The notes below the pieces were generated by a model. It saw only the letters and a program-made list of their open reading frames with translations, searched no databases and was not told the origin of the DNA. Source: Antedon mediterranea (lineage: Eukaryota; Echinodermata; Crinoidea; Comatulida; Antedonidae). From it: 64,000 nt of DNA. Location of the stretch: NCBI RefSeq assembly GCF_964355755.1, contig NC_092678.1:18944922-19008921 (forward strand), in the 5' to 3' direction. A program made the translations under genes and the position numbers. Below are positions 54,001 through 64,000 of the stretch, one piece after another; the stretch's first letter is position 1; every line of letters begins with the position of its first letter.

Positions 54001-57000
54001 AACAAGTACTGTATAATAACTTTTTGATATTATCAAAGAATTTATAACACAAGAATCTCCTGTTCGTCCGAAGCGCGTAACAATTTCGAAAGGCATTGTG
54101 GGATAGAATAGAGCTATGGGTGGCGCCATTGTGAGCCATGGAGTAGGGCGCCCGCATCAAATTAGAAAGTCAAAATCATAGAGGGGATCTGCTAATGCTC
54201 TAGGGGGGATAGAGTAATTGACTGAGGAGTAGGGCGCCCGCATCAAATTAGAAAGTCAAAATCATAGAGGGGATCTGCTAATACTCTAGGGGGGTAGAGT
54301 AATTGACTTCCTAGTTTGGAGGGGCGCTGCTCCATGCTGTGAAATGGCGTCGCCCAGTTTGACATTTTAACCCTGTACTTCCGATACTGTGTTTTGAATG
54401 CAAATTGAAGAACAGGAGATTCTTGTGTTATAAGTTCTTTGATATTATTCAATGAATATAGCATATTTTATTTGTATTTAATTTATTATTTCTTGTTGTG
54501 TAAAAATGCACAGTACCAGACATGTAATTTGTAAACTCGTGTCTAATTACTATTTTTCTTTTAACTGAAAGGATTTTCACGGTCAGCATGAACTAAATGA
54601 GGATCCACGGTACAAACTTATAGACATCATTAGCTTAGTCGGTTGCTGTGTGTCTATTGTTGCTTTGTTGCTAACCATCATCGTACAACTTAACGCCAAA
54701 CGTAAAATACCACATTCCAGGTAAGAGTTTTTTAAAAATTAGGATGTTGTTAGTTTGTAGTTAGCCGAGTGACGGTGCACTTAATTTATGTTTATTCCTT
54801 GTTCTCTGACATTGTTGTGTGATGTCTTCCTAAATGATCATTGTTTACTCTTTTCTTCAAATAGTAATTATTAAACGGCTTCTCTTCTTTCTCTATTTAG
54901 AGAACAACACTTAATTCCTCCAAAGTTGGGCTTGATCAACTTATCAGAGTTATTAAGAGTTGTTGTTAGTTAGCGGAGTGAGTGCGTTTGATTTATTCCT
55001 GGTTCTCGGACATTGCTGTGATTTGTCTTCCCAACTGATCATTGTTTACTCTATTTATCAAAATATTAAACGGCTTTTCTTTTTTGTTTGTTTAGAGAAC
55101 AACACTTAATTCGTCCTAAGTTGGTCCTGATCAACTTATCAGTGTCGCTATGTTTCCTCTACGTGGTCTTCGCCTTCGGAATCGAACTAACAAATGCACC
55201 AAACATCTGCATACTGATCGCTGTTCTAATGCATTATTTCACGATCTCCTCAATGTCCTGGATGACTGTTCAAGCTGTTAATATATACCTATCGTTGGTG
55301 AAGGTTTTCCCGACGTATATATCCAAGTTCAAACTAAAAGCTTATGCATTCGGCTGGGGTAAGTTTATAAGATTAATGATTTTTCCATTCGAATGTCAAT
55401 CAACGTAAGTTAGTTGACTAATCACAAACGATGGATTATTCAAAAAGTCGCTTGTCATTGGTTCTCTCGCTTGCGCTGCGCTATTGTGCTGCGTCTTAGC
55501 TTGGTTCCCACTAGCGACGCAACGCAAGGAGGTACCGCAATGATTTGACCAACCACAAGCGATAGATTATTCGAACAGTGGCTTGTCATTGGTCAACTCG
55601 CTTGCGTTGCGTCTCTAGTGGGAACCACGCTTTAGTGAAAACCAAGCTTTTTGCAACACAAGAACGTAACGAAATGGAAGTGATGTTCTTCGATCACTTG
55701 CGTTGCATCTTTAGTGTGAACCAAGCTTTAGCAAATAGCCTACAATAGTTGTAGCATATTTTCTGTCGGACATTTATGTATATTTCCGTGTGTCTGTGAC
55801 CTACTGCATTTACCTCAGAATAATGTGTTAACTGTTGTTTATCCAATGGCGGAGAAATTGCGCAACTTATTTCTTAATAATGCGACTGGATGTATATACA
55901 ACACGATCCAATTTATAGCGTTATAATGACCAGTAATTGTATATAATATGTCTACTGTTTCACAGGGTTTCCAGTTGTTGCTATTGTGCTCTCTTTGTCC
56001 CTTGACACCGACAGTTATTATAATGAGAATTAGTAAGTAGGCCCTACTCTACATCACTGTTCTTTTTAGTACAAACTCTCCATTAACAGCAAACGAACCT
56101 GTTTTAGTTTTATCTGTGACATAAAACTAATAGAAGATGCATAAAAAAGGACTCACCAGTGTAGGCCTTTCAACATGGTTCCATAAGTTAGGCATAAAAC
56201 AAAACTTGCGTTAGCTCCATATTCTGGTGGAGGAGTTGTTGGAGGCGTATGTTTAAATTAGAAAATTATGCGTATCATCTTTAGGGACCATGTCAAAAAT
56301 GATTATACTGCAGTCTACAGTAACTACATTTTATGTAATATTTAACCTGATTATTCAATTATTTAAGCAATTCTTGCTTAGGTAATCATACACATAACAA
56401 TGCTTATGTTCATTTAAATGTTCTGTTAGAAAAAAATTGCATAGTTACTGCAGTAACTGCAGTGGAAAACTTTTGACACAGTTCTTTCAGTATCAATCAT
56501 CATTACCAACATCATTTTATAATAATTAAATATCATTAAATAAAGTCATTGATATATATATATATAGATAATTATATAGGCTATGCCAAGCATCTTTTAA
56601 AACAAAATACAATTCAGTTCACGTGTTAGGGAAACGTAGCAATCATAGGCCTACATTAAATATATTTAGTTTTAATTATACTGTATTGATACAGGTGGTA
56701 ATGCTTTATTTTTCTCATTTTAGTTGCTTTATCAAGCCAGGCCCTGCATTGTACTACGGTAACATATCCGTAATTGCTGTTCTATTCTGGATAAACGCGA
56801 TCATCTTTGCAATCGTCTTATACCGCATAGTCCTGCGTTCCCGTTCACCGATACAGAAAATTACTGAGCCAAAAAGCAGAGTACAAGTTGCTAAAGACCA
56901 GCTGTCTACCGCCGTCGGACTGTCCATCCTGCTCGGCCTCACGTGGGTCTTTGGCTTCGGTGACATACACAAAGCGCCAAATTCAAATTTGAAATTTACC

Positions 57001-57288
57001 ATGCAACTGCTATTCTGTATATTCAATACTCTCCAAGGCGTGTTTATTTTCTTGTTCTACGCTGTACGCACGGGCGATTTTAAGAAGTGTATTTGCTCAT
57101 TTTGTCCCGCTGGAGCATGTTGTACGACCCCAACTCGTGACTGTTTTCATGTTAGTTTTAGTAGCGATAGAAAAAAATCTGGTGGAAGTACTTTGGTTGA
57201 ACAGACGATGTTTATGGTTAATACAGACAGCTTCACGTGGAAAGCACCCGGTAAGGACAATCGTTTATGGGACAGCAGCGTGTACTAG
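45049..57288 (+). CDS. Gene 2: adhesion GPCR with C-type lectin and six EGF modules (multi-exon)
   Basis: Seventeen exons give 3,216 nt (1,071 codons plus TAG at 57286-57288). Order: signal peptide, C-type lectin domain, six EGF repeats, hormone-receptor-like module, GAIN, GPS, 7TM, tail. All junctions have GT/AG and phases close. The 7TM, GPS, GAIN and stem modules share motifs and intron phases with gene 1, so the two are tandem paralogues with exchanged N-termini. It should be a self-cleaving cell-surface receptor; the EPN-bearing lectin domain suggests glycan binding. The first exon is the weakest part of the model. Confidence 0.85.
45135..45584 (+). CDS. Gene 2 C-type lectin domain
   Basis: A 450-nt phase 1-1 exon (residues 13-162): NTTCIKLKI, YRSWDQSNEDAHNRN, QLVSIQTLDKF, FYIGLSREPD, GNWRWASNDSLTLWDKW, GGGEPNVRNTLCAGVIW and FLDLECD. 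The WIGL-like FYIGL, the WRWxxxxxLxxWDKW core, EPN and the final Cys pair are CTLD hallmarks. EPN usually favours mannose-type sugars, but the WND calcium motif is replaced by LDLEC, so calcium-dependent sugar binding is uncertain. Confidence 0.88.
46044..46199. mobile_element. Palindromic MITE copy 1
   Basis: Starts AGCTGGTTCCCACTAGGACG after TTA and ends CTCTAGTGGGAACGAAGC. Internal arms (ACCAATGACAAGCG and CGCTTGTGATTGGTCAA) make it nearly a full-length foldback. It lies in the CTLD-EGF1 intron. Confidence 0.7.
46911..47015 (+). CDS. Gene 2 EGF module 1
   Basis: A 105-nt phase 1-1 exon (residues 163-197): INFCERINCNNGSCLANGSC, then DCSIGYTGEFCNKT. Six Cys with the compact CNNGSC start and CxCxxGYTGxxC end. 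Confidence 0.88.
47447..47557 (+). CDS. Gene 2 EGF module 2
   Basis: A 111-nt phase 1-1 exon (residues 198-234): YLCANLNCNNGSCLANGTCQ, then CTPGFKGQFCNITSD. Its exon and preceding intron are nearly copied in EGF 3, 463 bp downstream. Confidence 0.88.
47910..48020 (+). CDS. Gene 2 EGF module 3
   Basis: A 111-nt phase 1-1 exon (residues 235-271) differing from EGF 2 at only a few residues (DLCANL for YLCANL, NATC for NGTC). Together with about 110 bp of intron before it, it is a recent tandem duplicate of EGF 2. Confidence 0.88.
48259..48363 (+). CDS. Gene 2 EGF module 4
   Basis: A 105-nt phase 1-1 exon (residues 272-306): NYCENVNCNNGSCLTNGTCD, then CSFGFEGEFCNISI. Six Cys intact. Confidence 0.88.
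49057..49167 (+). CDS. Gene 2 EGF module 5
   Basis: A 111-nt phase 1-1 exon (residues 307-343): NGCNNVSCNNGFCRDDGMC, then ECSSGFTGEFCNIT. The intron before it stays open in frame back to an ATG at 48954 and encodes a hydrophobic signal-like stretch, so an alternative start here is conceivable. Confidence 0.86.
49844..49957 (+). CDS. Gene 2 EGF module 6
   Basis: A 114-nt phase 1-1 exon (residues 344-381): NICETINCENNGTCYELRNG, then SYWCDCTSGFQGELCDV. It is a longer, classical EGF distinct from the compact EGF 1-5 set. Confidence 0.88.
50480..51182 (+). CDS. Gene 2 hormone-receptor-like module (exons 50480-50593, 51064-51182)
   Basis: Residues 382-459: FCTADSVSVEGITYSFSDTQ, SIQLCPVYSQK, then LPMANRSCTN, IRWGELIFNCDIEN. 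The pattern C...C...R.C...W...C matches the corresponding module in gene 1, with the same intron position and phase. It sits between the EGF array and GAIN. The intron contains a half copy of the palindromic MITE at about 50794-50880. Confidence 0.62.
51967..53166 (+). CDS. Gene 2 GAIN domain (exons 51967-52113, 52675-53166)
   Basis: Residues 460-672. The first exon, 147 nt as in gene 1, begins VEVTDDNIETVANALETL; the second continues VVNSVNNILEIADEVVDTEE, SNTIISLEHQLETVAS, NVAVTVARVDKKEV and VNISVVFTIYQQPTLFKS. Junctions are phase 0. The second exon is 66 nt shorter than in gene 1. Confidence 0.83.
53729..53884 (+). CDS. Gene 2 GPS motif
   Basis: A 156-nt phase 0-0 exon (residues 673-724), the same length as in gene 1: AECVFWDFDLEDGIGNW, SSEGCNYQK, VICHCNHLTNFAVLM. 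Cleavage at HL/T would expose TNFAVLM as tethered agonist. Confidence 0.93.
54029..54447. mobile_element. Foldback element with internal 86-bp tandem repeats
   Basis: Arms of nearly 40 bp at 54029-54065 and 54410-54447 are inverted repeats (AACACAAGAATCTCCTGTTC against GAACAGGAGATTCTTGTGTT). Inside, GAGTAGGGCGCCCGCATCAA starts at 54141 and again at 54227, giving two units of 86 bp. No open frame. It lies in the GPS-TM1 intron. Confidence 0.75.
54572..57288 (+). CDS. Gene 2 7TM core and tail (exons 54572-54720, 55096-55358, 55966-56032, 56724-57288)
   Basis: Residues 725-1071. TM1 has IISLVGCCVSIVALLLTIIV; the 263-nt second exon holds TM2-TM3 (VLINLSVSLCFLYVVFAFGI, SWMTVQAVNIYLSLVKV); the 67-nt exon TM4; the last TM5-TM7 (LLGLTWVFGFGDI, FNTLQGVFIFLFYAV). 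Disulfide Cys in NICIL and YCFIK are present. The tail has a Cys-rich patch (CICSFCPAGACC), possibly palmitoylated, and ends SSVY. Exons 2 and 3 have exactly the same lengths as in gene 1. Confidence 0.93.
54901..54947 (+). pseudogene. Truncated duplicate of the TM2-TM3 exon start
   Basis: After an acceptor-like CTATTTAG, AGAACAACACTTAATTCCTC and CTTGATCAACTTATCAG repeat the first 47 bp of the exon at 55096. The preceding intron (about 54760-54900) is likewise repeated at 54965-55095. Beyond 54947 the match ends, without donor, so this is a decoy left by a partial tandem duplication. Confidence 0.75.
55499..55631. mobile_element. Palindromic MITE copy 2, inside a cluster of degenerate copies
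   Basis: GCTTGGTTCCCACTAGCGAC to GTCTCTAGTGGGAACCACGCT, flanked by TTA on both sides (55496-55498 and 55632-55634). Degenerate relatives lie on each side (about 55405-55495 and 55636-55735), so several insertions accumulated in the TM3-TM4 intron. Confidence 0.7.
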
Positions 57289-60200
57289 GCCTAGGCCGTA
57301 GGCTTAGCGCTAAAAATCACTTAATAGAATTGCATAGGTTACAAAGAGCGAATATACATGCGCAATTAAGTTGTATATAACGCCAAAGACGTGGCTCAGC
57401 GAATGGAGTAACAACACCATTGCCATTTCACACTCAAAGGTGTACGCTACGCCATCTTTACGCCGTACGTGTGAACTTACCACATATGTTTTTAATATGT
57501 CCGTCTGACCATGCGATAGTACACTGGCAGTGGGGCGACATCTTGAAGTCGTTCTTCGTTTGTTTTGATTCTATCCGATCTTTCTTATTGCATGAAATAT
57601 ATATTACAGTTGGTACGTCAATACTACGGAAACAATTACGAGACATTGCTGTTTGAAAACTGAAAGGATAATTTCAAACCAAAATTGTTGAAAAATGTTG
57701 AAAGAAGTCGAAATGACTTTTGAGAAGTTTCTCATTGCTGCTGAATACGGACTAAATGCTGAATATAAACAGATTTGCATAGATTCATTTGAAACATGAA
57801 ATATTTCATATTTTAATATTGTAATATCAAACATCTTGTTTTATACTAAATATCCTTATAGGATTATATTGTAAATAATATATTTAAAACATTTTTTTAA
57901 AAGATTTATTTAGGCCTAGTATTAATTCTTAATAGCACTGTACCGAACTTGATCTGGCTGACTATCGCAAGTCATCTATCAGGAAGGAGTCTAGCTATAT
58001 AAGTACTCAATATTGTAAATAATATATATAGCAATGAATTACATTGTTTAATGCTTAATTGTTGTGTCTGCTTAAACGCAAAAAAAGTGCTAAATTCGCT
58101 TGTATTTCTTATATTTTTTATTGCAAAAAATGAATGGCCAATATTGGGTATGTCACCATACCAACAAAATATAGCTAAAAGATGCATTGTATTACTTGAG
58201 ATATATTATGCTAATACATATGCGTAATTTAAATGTGTATGACTTATTTTTCAATCGTTATTATATTTAAAAAAAGAATTGATGGATAGATTGAGCATAT
58301 TCAAATAAATTGAAATACCAACTCATCATTTTCTCTCTTTTGTTATTTATTGCTAATTGTTAGTTTGCATATATTAACATAAAAAAAAGTGATTAATTTC
58401 AATGAATTACTAACAGTTGTTAAGAATATTATAATTAACGTTGAGTTATTAAAGTAAAGGAGGAATGTGTATGCCAAATGAATATAGGCCTAGGCCCAAC
58501 TCTTTCTTGGTTGTTTTCCGTAATTTGTCGATAATTCGGGTTTATTCGGTGCGGTTAAAAATTCGCGTTATATGCGTCATTAAACATTGCAGATAACATA
58601 CTGGTGAATTAATTAACACATACGGTATTCATCCGACCAATCAGAACATCAACATCGATACACGTGCTGAACTGAAGATTTTTAGTTAGATTCTTACTCA
58701 ATAAATATTGTTTTATTTTAATTTAAAAAACAACATCTCAGCAACTTGAGAATGTACGTTTAGCCGATGAACCGAATTGTGGAATGTCTGCACAGTAGCA
58801 ATGCGTCCATATTGTTCTAATTTGCATAAGTTTGTACACACGTGTTCTTAACCATGTTGACGTTGTTGAGATTAACAACAAAGAGTGCTATAGGTTTGTT
58901 GAATGTTGGCCTATACCGTTATTCATCTAATCGTGTTGTTCTTGAAAATAGCGAACCACTAACATGCTTGGAATTATAATTGTCAGAATTGTTTTGTTTT
59001 TAATTAGTAATAGTATTGTTTATACTTGGGATGTTTCGCATCACCAGGAGAATCAATGAGGTGCATACTATGAACTATTATTTTGAAAGCATTTTTGAAA
59101 CACTTGGATTTACTTATTAACAGGATTTTATATTTTGTGTCAAGTGGAACACTCGTCAATGAAAGAGGACAAACAGGTAAGACGTGCAAGTTGTTTTCAT
59201 TGTCTTTTTATTTGAATTAGGGCTCGTTACCCGGGTAAGTTATAGTTTTTCCATGAGGTAAACCTTCCCGGGTAACAAATAATGAACCCCTTAAACTTAT
59301 GGTAAGAGTTTTCCTTTTAAAAGGCGATGATTGAAGCGTTTAGTTAATTAATACTGTTTAATGTTGTCCCAGGCCTTATAACTTCTACACACACTTTAAA
59401 CAATCGGAGTTAGTCGGTGATCGGACTACAGTTACCGGATACCATGGTATGTTGCATTGTGTACGTTTGAGTATAGGCCTATGTTGAGAGTAGGCCTACT
59501 TAGATTTCTGAAAAAATAATATTGGTTGTACCACCATCCCGTTTGTATGTCATTTATAATGTAATCTGGTCTCGCCTAAGATGACGTCATAAAAAATGGT
59601 AACTCATTGTTAGTACCCGATTCTCAGTGCTGTATCTACCCAAACTACCCAAAATACTATAATGGTCAGTATCAGGAATATTTTGGTAATACAGAATCTC
59701 ATTGTATCACATGTAGGTTAGGTTACGATATTTGATATAGGAGGTAGGCCTACATGTGAAAGTACCAAATAGTTGACGTTTTTTTAGGGTAATTTGTAAT
59801 CATGTCCCGCATTTTCATTCGTTTATTGTATAGAGCATTGTATAATAAAATGTTCAATATTAGTGACTTTACATATTCAGGTTTGTCGGTTGGTCCATTA
59901 ATCGTCGAAGAAGTTTCATTAAGAATCATAGGCCTAATAATTATCAAAACATACCAAATACAATACAAAGTTGGCAACGCACAACCTGCTTTAAATGCAT
60001 CATCTGTTGACCTTTGTGATGATACTGCTTTTTTGTTTACTTTGAGAGACATACCGTGTATTTGTATCTATTTTAAAGTTATCACACATTCAATTAATTA
60101 ACGTATTTTCTTATTTCTAACTGTTAACCTCATGAACTATAACCCCTATCCTCCATTGCCCAAACAACACTATATCGTAACGTAATGATTGACACAGATT

Positions 60201-62771
60201 TTAAAGTAAGCTTTATAACACTTTTATTTATTGTACAACTTAAACTTTTTTCTTTTCTTCAATAGCGAACAGAAAATAATATATTAAAACAAACATACAT
60301 AAAAATAAAAATACCGTTTCCCATTACTATGTATATTTCCCCCCGAAACTGGCCTTTGTAACGCATAACTATTTGGTTGAATTGTTTGCCTTTTTTTTAG
60401 AAACAATGTTTGTTGGAATTTATACATGAAAAATACGTAGGATATTTTTACGCAATGCATATAAATCGAACCTTAGTAAGATCAAGACAATAACAACAGG
60501 ACACTGAGCTCGTCTTGGCAGATAGGAACTCGTAACAGTCATTTGATCTTATGTCTGACTGCGACATATACCAACAGTGCAGTACTGTACAAATTATCTG
60601 GGGTGCGCGGTGTCTGTTAATAGCGTGATCGTATCGCAGCTAAATATAAACCCTTTGATCTCCTGAGCTCAACATCCTGTTTGTTAGATTGCCTCGATAG
60701 GTTCGTTGTTGTTTTGTTTTAATGTTAGCCTATTCGGCGTTTTAATTCTAGTGTATGTATAATTCCAGAACAAATACTATGTATGAAACGCCATGTGTGC
60801 AAAAATATCCTGTCCTTGAACCAAAGGTGAACATGTATGTTGTAACAAAACAAGGAAGTAAATGGTTACAAATAATGCTGTAAACAAACGAAAATGTCCT
60901 CATTATCTTGCCTATTAAGGATAACATGTTATTGTTTCGGTCGAGACAATTTTATGTAATTTTTTCTTTAACAAAACTACAGGTTCCAACAACTAAGTAT
61001 TGCCAACTATACACTTTGCCACCTGCTATGTTCTCTGATTTGACAGCAGACATAGCATGGAGGTGCACATGGGGTCTATATTAAACGCCACAATCACATG
61101 TTCACTAATAATTAGCCACACTGTATATCTTACTTGACCCTTTAAAACCTCTAATAAACTGTAGGCCTACCACTTGTATCAAACAATAAGGTAATGTAAG
61201 TTTGAAAATTAGTATGTACTTAAAGATATATTGTCCCCCTGAAAAGATTTTTTGTTGTTGTTGAATAAGCAATTTTAATATCAGATAGTAGTAATTGATT
61301 TTTTTTTTTTAATTAGATTGAAAATAAATTTATTTACCTGAAAAAAACTGTAATTTAAAGCCAAAAATACTCAAAATAGCTGTCAGTTTTTTGGTTGAAT
61401 TTAATCAGAATTTGAATTAATTTGTCTTTATATAAGTGAGGTTGGGGTTTATTTGTTCAACGAAAGTGAACGTTATTAAAATAACCTAAATTACTTGAAA
61501 TATAATTTCATTTTTTATGTCGTTGGGGGACAATACATCCTTAATAAAGCAGGACAATATCTTCTTTTACATATGCACATCATACAATATTTTATCAAAA
61601 TATAAAAATCATAATCATTAAAAAAATTCACTCTCTTAAAATGGATAACTAAGTATTTATATATACAAAATTTGTTTACAAAAATTATATTATTAATTAT
61701 TGATTTGATTATTATCAAAAGGTTTATTTTTACACATAAAAATAAAATATGGAATTTTAATATCATAATGATATTCCCTGTTTAGCCTTAAGCTTAAAGC
61801 CCTAATATTAAATTAATATTTATAAATGTATCTGTAATTTTTTTTAAACATGATTTTTGCATTATTATTTAATTATTTAACAGTGCTTTATCATTTAAAA
61901 CATTATCAATATCAAACAACATTTCTTTCTAACTAGATACATAGCATTTGATTGAAAATACACGCACAATCATTTTCATACAGTTCTAAACTTAATAGGC
62001 CTACTCAATATCATTTAATATAATTAATTCCACAGTATACAATTAATAATATTATCATACACTACAATAAAATTCACTCAAATAATATAAAATAATTGTT
62101 TTTGTTTTGCATATTATATTTGTACCAGCAACTATTTAAGGTTCTAACAAAGCAATTTTATTACATAAAGCCAGCTGGAAAATTACTAAAATGTCGATAA
62201 TAAATTGTTATTACACTGCAGTACAGTATATAACAATTCTTACAAATTCGTTAACATTGAAATAGTCAATCTTTGTACATGTAAAAATATCAACAATTGC
62301 CAAATGGATTATATAAGTATGGTTTCATGTTATGTGACACAGATGACATAATGATTTTATTTTTATACACAAAAGAAAAAATTTCACATCATCACAATGT
62401 AATTTTAACTAATTTCTTTTCAATACAATAATTTGTTTCCTGTTAGTTGGAAGACTGTGTATGCATTCCTTTTAAACAGACTCCATGTTAAACAATAATT
62501 TAATAAACTATTATTATAGGACAACAGTACAAAAACAACGCAAACAAATTTTACAAAAAAATAAATATATTTCTGGCCTTAATGTACAGAATTTATTGGA
62601 ATTGTATATGATCAAAAGTTTTAAAAAAAAGTGCTATTTACTGTTTAGTATAATAGAATACCATTACACAGTAAAACCTCTATTAAGGAGACACCTTAAG
62701 ACCCACAAAGTGTCCACTTAAATTGGTGTTGCACAGAATATTTCCCCTTGTTTGGAACAAGTGTCCTCTTA

Positions 62772-62950
62772 AGCTTGGTTCCCACTAGAACGTAACGCAA
62801 GGATGTAAACGCAACGCAAGCGTTTTAACCAATGACAAGCGAAGTTATAAACAGTTAGCAATCACAAGCAAATAAGCCATCGCTTGTGATTGGTCAATTC
62901 ATTTGCGTTGCGTTACGTCCTTGCGTTGCGTCGCTAGTGGGAACCACGCT
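62772..62950. mobile_element. Palindromic MITE copy 3, with TTA target duplication
   Basis: AGCTTGGTTCCCACTAG at the left end and CTAGTGGGAACCACGCT at the right are inverted repeats, flanked by TTA at 62769-62771 and 62951-62953. The interior pairs over most of its length (CGTAACGCAAGGATG against ACGTCCTTGCGTTGCG). A 3-bp TTA duplication points to a PIF/Harbinger-type nonautonomous element. Confidence 0.75.
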
Positions 62951-62984
62951 TTAATAGAGGTGTCTCCTAGAAGTTGGCCAAAGT

Positions 62985-63335
62985 ATATATTTCCCCAAGT
63001 ATATATTTCCCCTTTTTCAGGGAAAGTGTTCTCTGAATAGGGTACAGTATATTGCCTCTTGTTTTGGGAATGTGTTTTCTGAATAGGGGTATATTGCCCT
63101 ATTGCCCTTTTGCCCTTTTTTGGGAATGCATTTTCTGAATAAGGGTATATTGCCCTATATTGCCATTTGTTATGGGAAAGTGTTTTCTGAATAGGGGTAT
63201 ATTGCCCTATATTGCCATTTGTTATGGGAAAGTGTTTTCTGAATAGGGGTATATTGCCCTATATTGCCCTTTGTTTTGGGAAAGTGTTTTCTAAATAGGG
63301 ATATATTGCCCTTTGTTTTGTGTCCTAAATAGGGG
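62985..63335. repeat. 52-bp minisatellite
   Basis: Units containing GGGAAAGTGTTTTCTGAATA and GGGGTATATTGCCCTATATT recur with a 52-bp period (starts at 63173, 63225, 63277); more degenerate units extend to both sides, together about six. The flanks (CCTCTATTAAGGAGACACC and AATAGGGGTGTCTC) belong to the same repeat style. Confidence 0.85.
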
Positions 63336-64000
63336 TGTCTCAAATGAGTGGTTTTACTATATTTTACATAATTCACCTAACTAATACTGATTAAAGATAT
63401 TTTTAAATTTAAGGTTTAAGCATAATATTTCAGTTATCAAAGGATAAAATATACAATTTAACAATACAATATCTACCTACATAATTAAAACTATTAAATA
63501 TAGAAATTATTGTAACATTTAAGGTTTAAATTAAAATTATAAAAATATGCTATATTTAACATAAATTTAAAAATGGGAATGTAGTTTTTTTATAATAGTA
63601 AAGTAATGTCAATTTAGGCAGTAATAATATTTTAAGGAATTAATTGTCAACAATTGTGCATTTTATGGCCTTTTAAGTTTTAAAATTCCAAGCTGTCCAT
63701 TGAGAAATTAAAGACTGATAGTGCCAGTATAAATGATTCAAGATTTTGACCCCAAAAAAACCAACATCTGAAACTTGAAAATATTATTTTTATCAAAGAC
63801 TATATAGATGCTTTTGCTAATAGTTCTAGAATGAAAACTTTAGTATTCTTTTGTTTTTAGTACGACAAAATGTATATCTATCTATTTATCGTCGTTTAAG
63901 GTATACTATTAATTACGGTGGTACGTTGGTACGTTCCCACATGAGGGCGTGGTTGCGGACGGGTCCATTATAATACAGGGGTGTTCTAGGAACTTTTCAC

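Larger units (their letters stand above)
57289..64000. other. 3' flanking DNA, no gene seen
   Basis: No recognisable exon on either strand. AATAAA at 58304-58309 is a candidate poly(A) signal for gene 2 but lies a kilobase past the stop. Many TAGGCCTA copies occur here. A short inverted repeat around XmaI-like CCCGGG (59226-59239 and 59264-59276), a palindromic MITE (62772-62950) and a 52-bp minisatellite (about 62985-63335) are the only structures noted. 61,200-62,600 is extremely AT-rich. Confidence 0.6.

Noticed and set aside
59750-60101. Overlapping 100-codon frames on both strands after gene 2
   Set aside because: Neither shows a domain, splice signals or a signal peptide; likely chance.

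Overview
The window looks like metazoan, most probably echinoderm, nuclear DNA. It is AT-rich, with short phase-compatible exons between long AT-rich introns, many short interspersed repeats, and an unusual abundance of the palindrome TAGGCCTA. The echinoderm assignment is inference from the protein families and repeat style; no ribosomal or mitochondrial marker fixes it. No prokaryotic features are present. All coordinates come from reading splice sites by eye; every exon listed keeps frame with its neighbours.

Layout. 1-3972: repeat-rich upstream DNA with several copies of one interspersed repeat, a 175-bp tandem duplication and a perfect hairpin. 3973-38289 (+): gene 1, a very large adhesion G-protein-coupled receptor (aGPCR, family B2), 43 exons in my model and 3,044 codons plus stop if the one internal stop is read through. 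Its ectodomain is a signal peptide, five MAM modules mostly followed by CUB and LDLa modules (MAM-CUB-LDLa cassettes), an HYR domain, two copies of an unrecognised domain (X) separated by EGF and LDLa, an Ig domain, a 200-residue unrecognised domain (Y), a second Ig, SEA, a hormone-receptor-like Cys/Trp module, GAIN, GPS and seven transmembrane helices. 38290-45048: intergenic DNA with MITE-like elements, a 15-G run and microsatellites. 45049-57288 (+): gene 2, a paralogous aGPCR in the same orientation (17 exons, about 1,071 codons) with a C-type lectin domain, six EGF modules, the same hormone-receptor-like/GAIN/GPS stem and a 7TM core cut by introns at the same places and phases. 57289-64000: gene-poor DNA with a 52-bp minisatellite interrupted by a palindromic MITE.

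The two receptors look like tandem duplicates that kept the stem and 7TM core and acquired different binding ends. Both have an intact GPS cleavage motif (HL/T) and a tethered-agonist-like TNFA start, so both should self-cleave. The extracellular modules (MAM, CUB, LDLa, EGF, lectin, Ig) suggest adhesion, pattern-recognition or cell-matrix sensing, but no ligand can be read from sequence.

The oddest points are an in-frame TAG in gene 1 that would give a secreted MAM/CUB/LDLa/HYR protein; loss of CUB+LDLa from cassette 3 and decay of the LDLa in cassette 5; a near-perfect 723-bp tandem duplication over the GAIN exon; a 5S-rRNA-headed SINE in an intron; a truncated decoy exon before the gene 2 TM2-TM3 exon; and exon-plus-intron duplications in the gene 2 EGF array.
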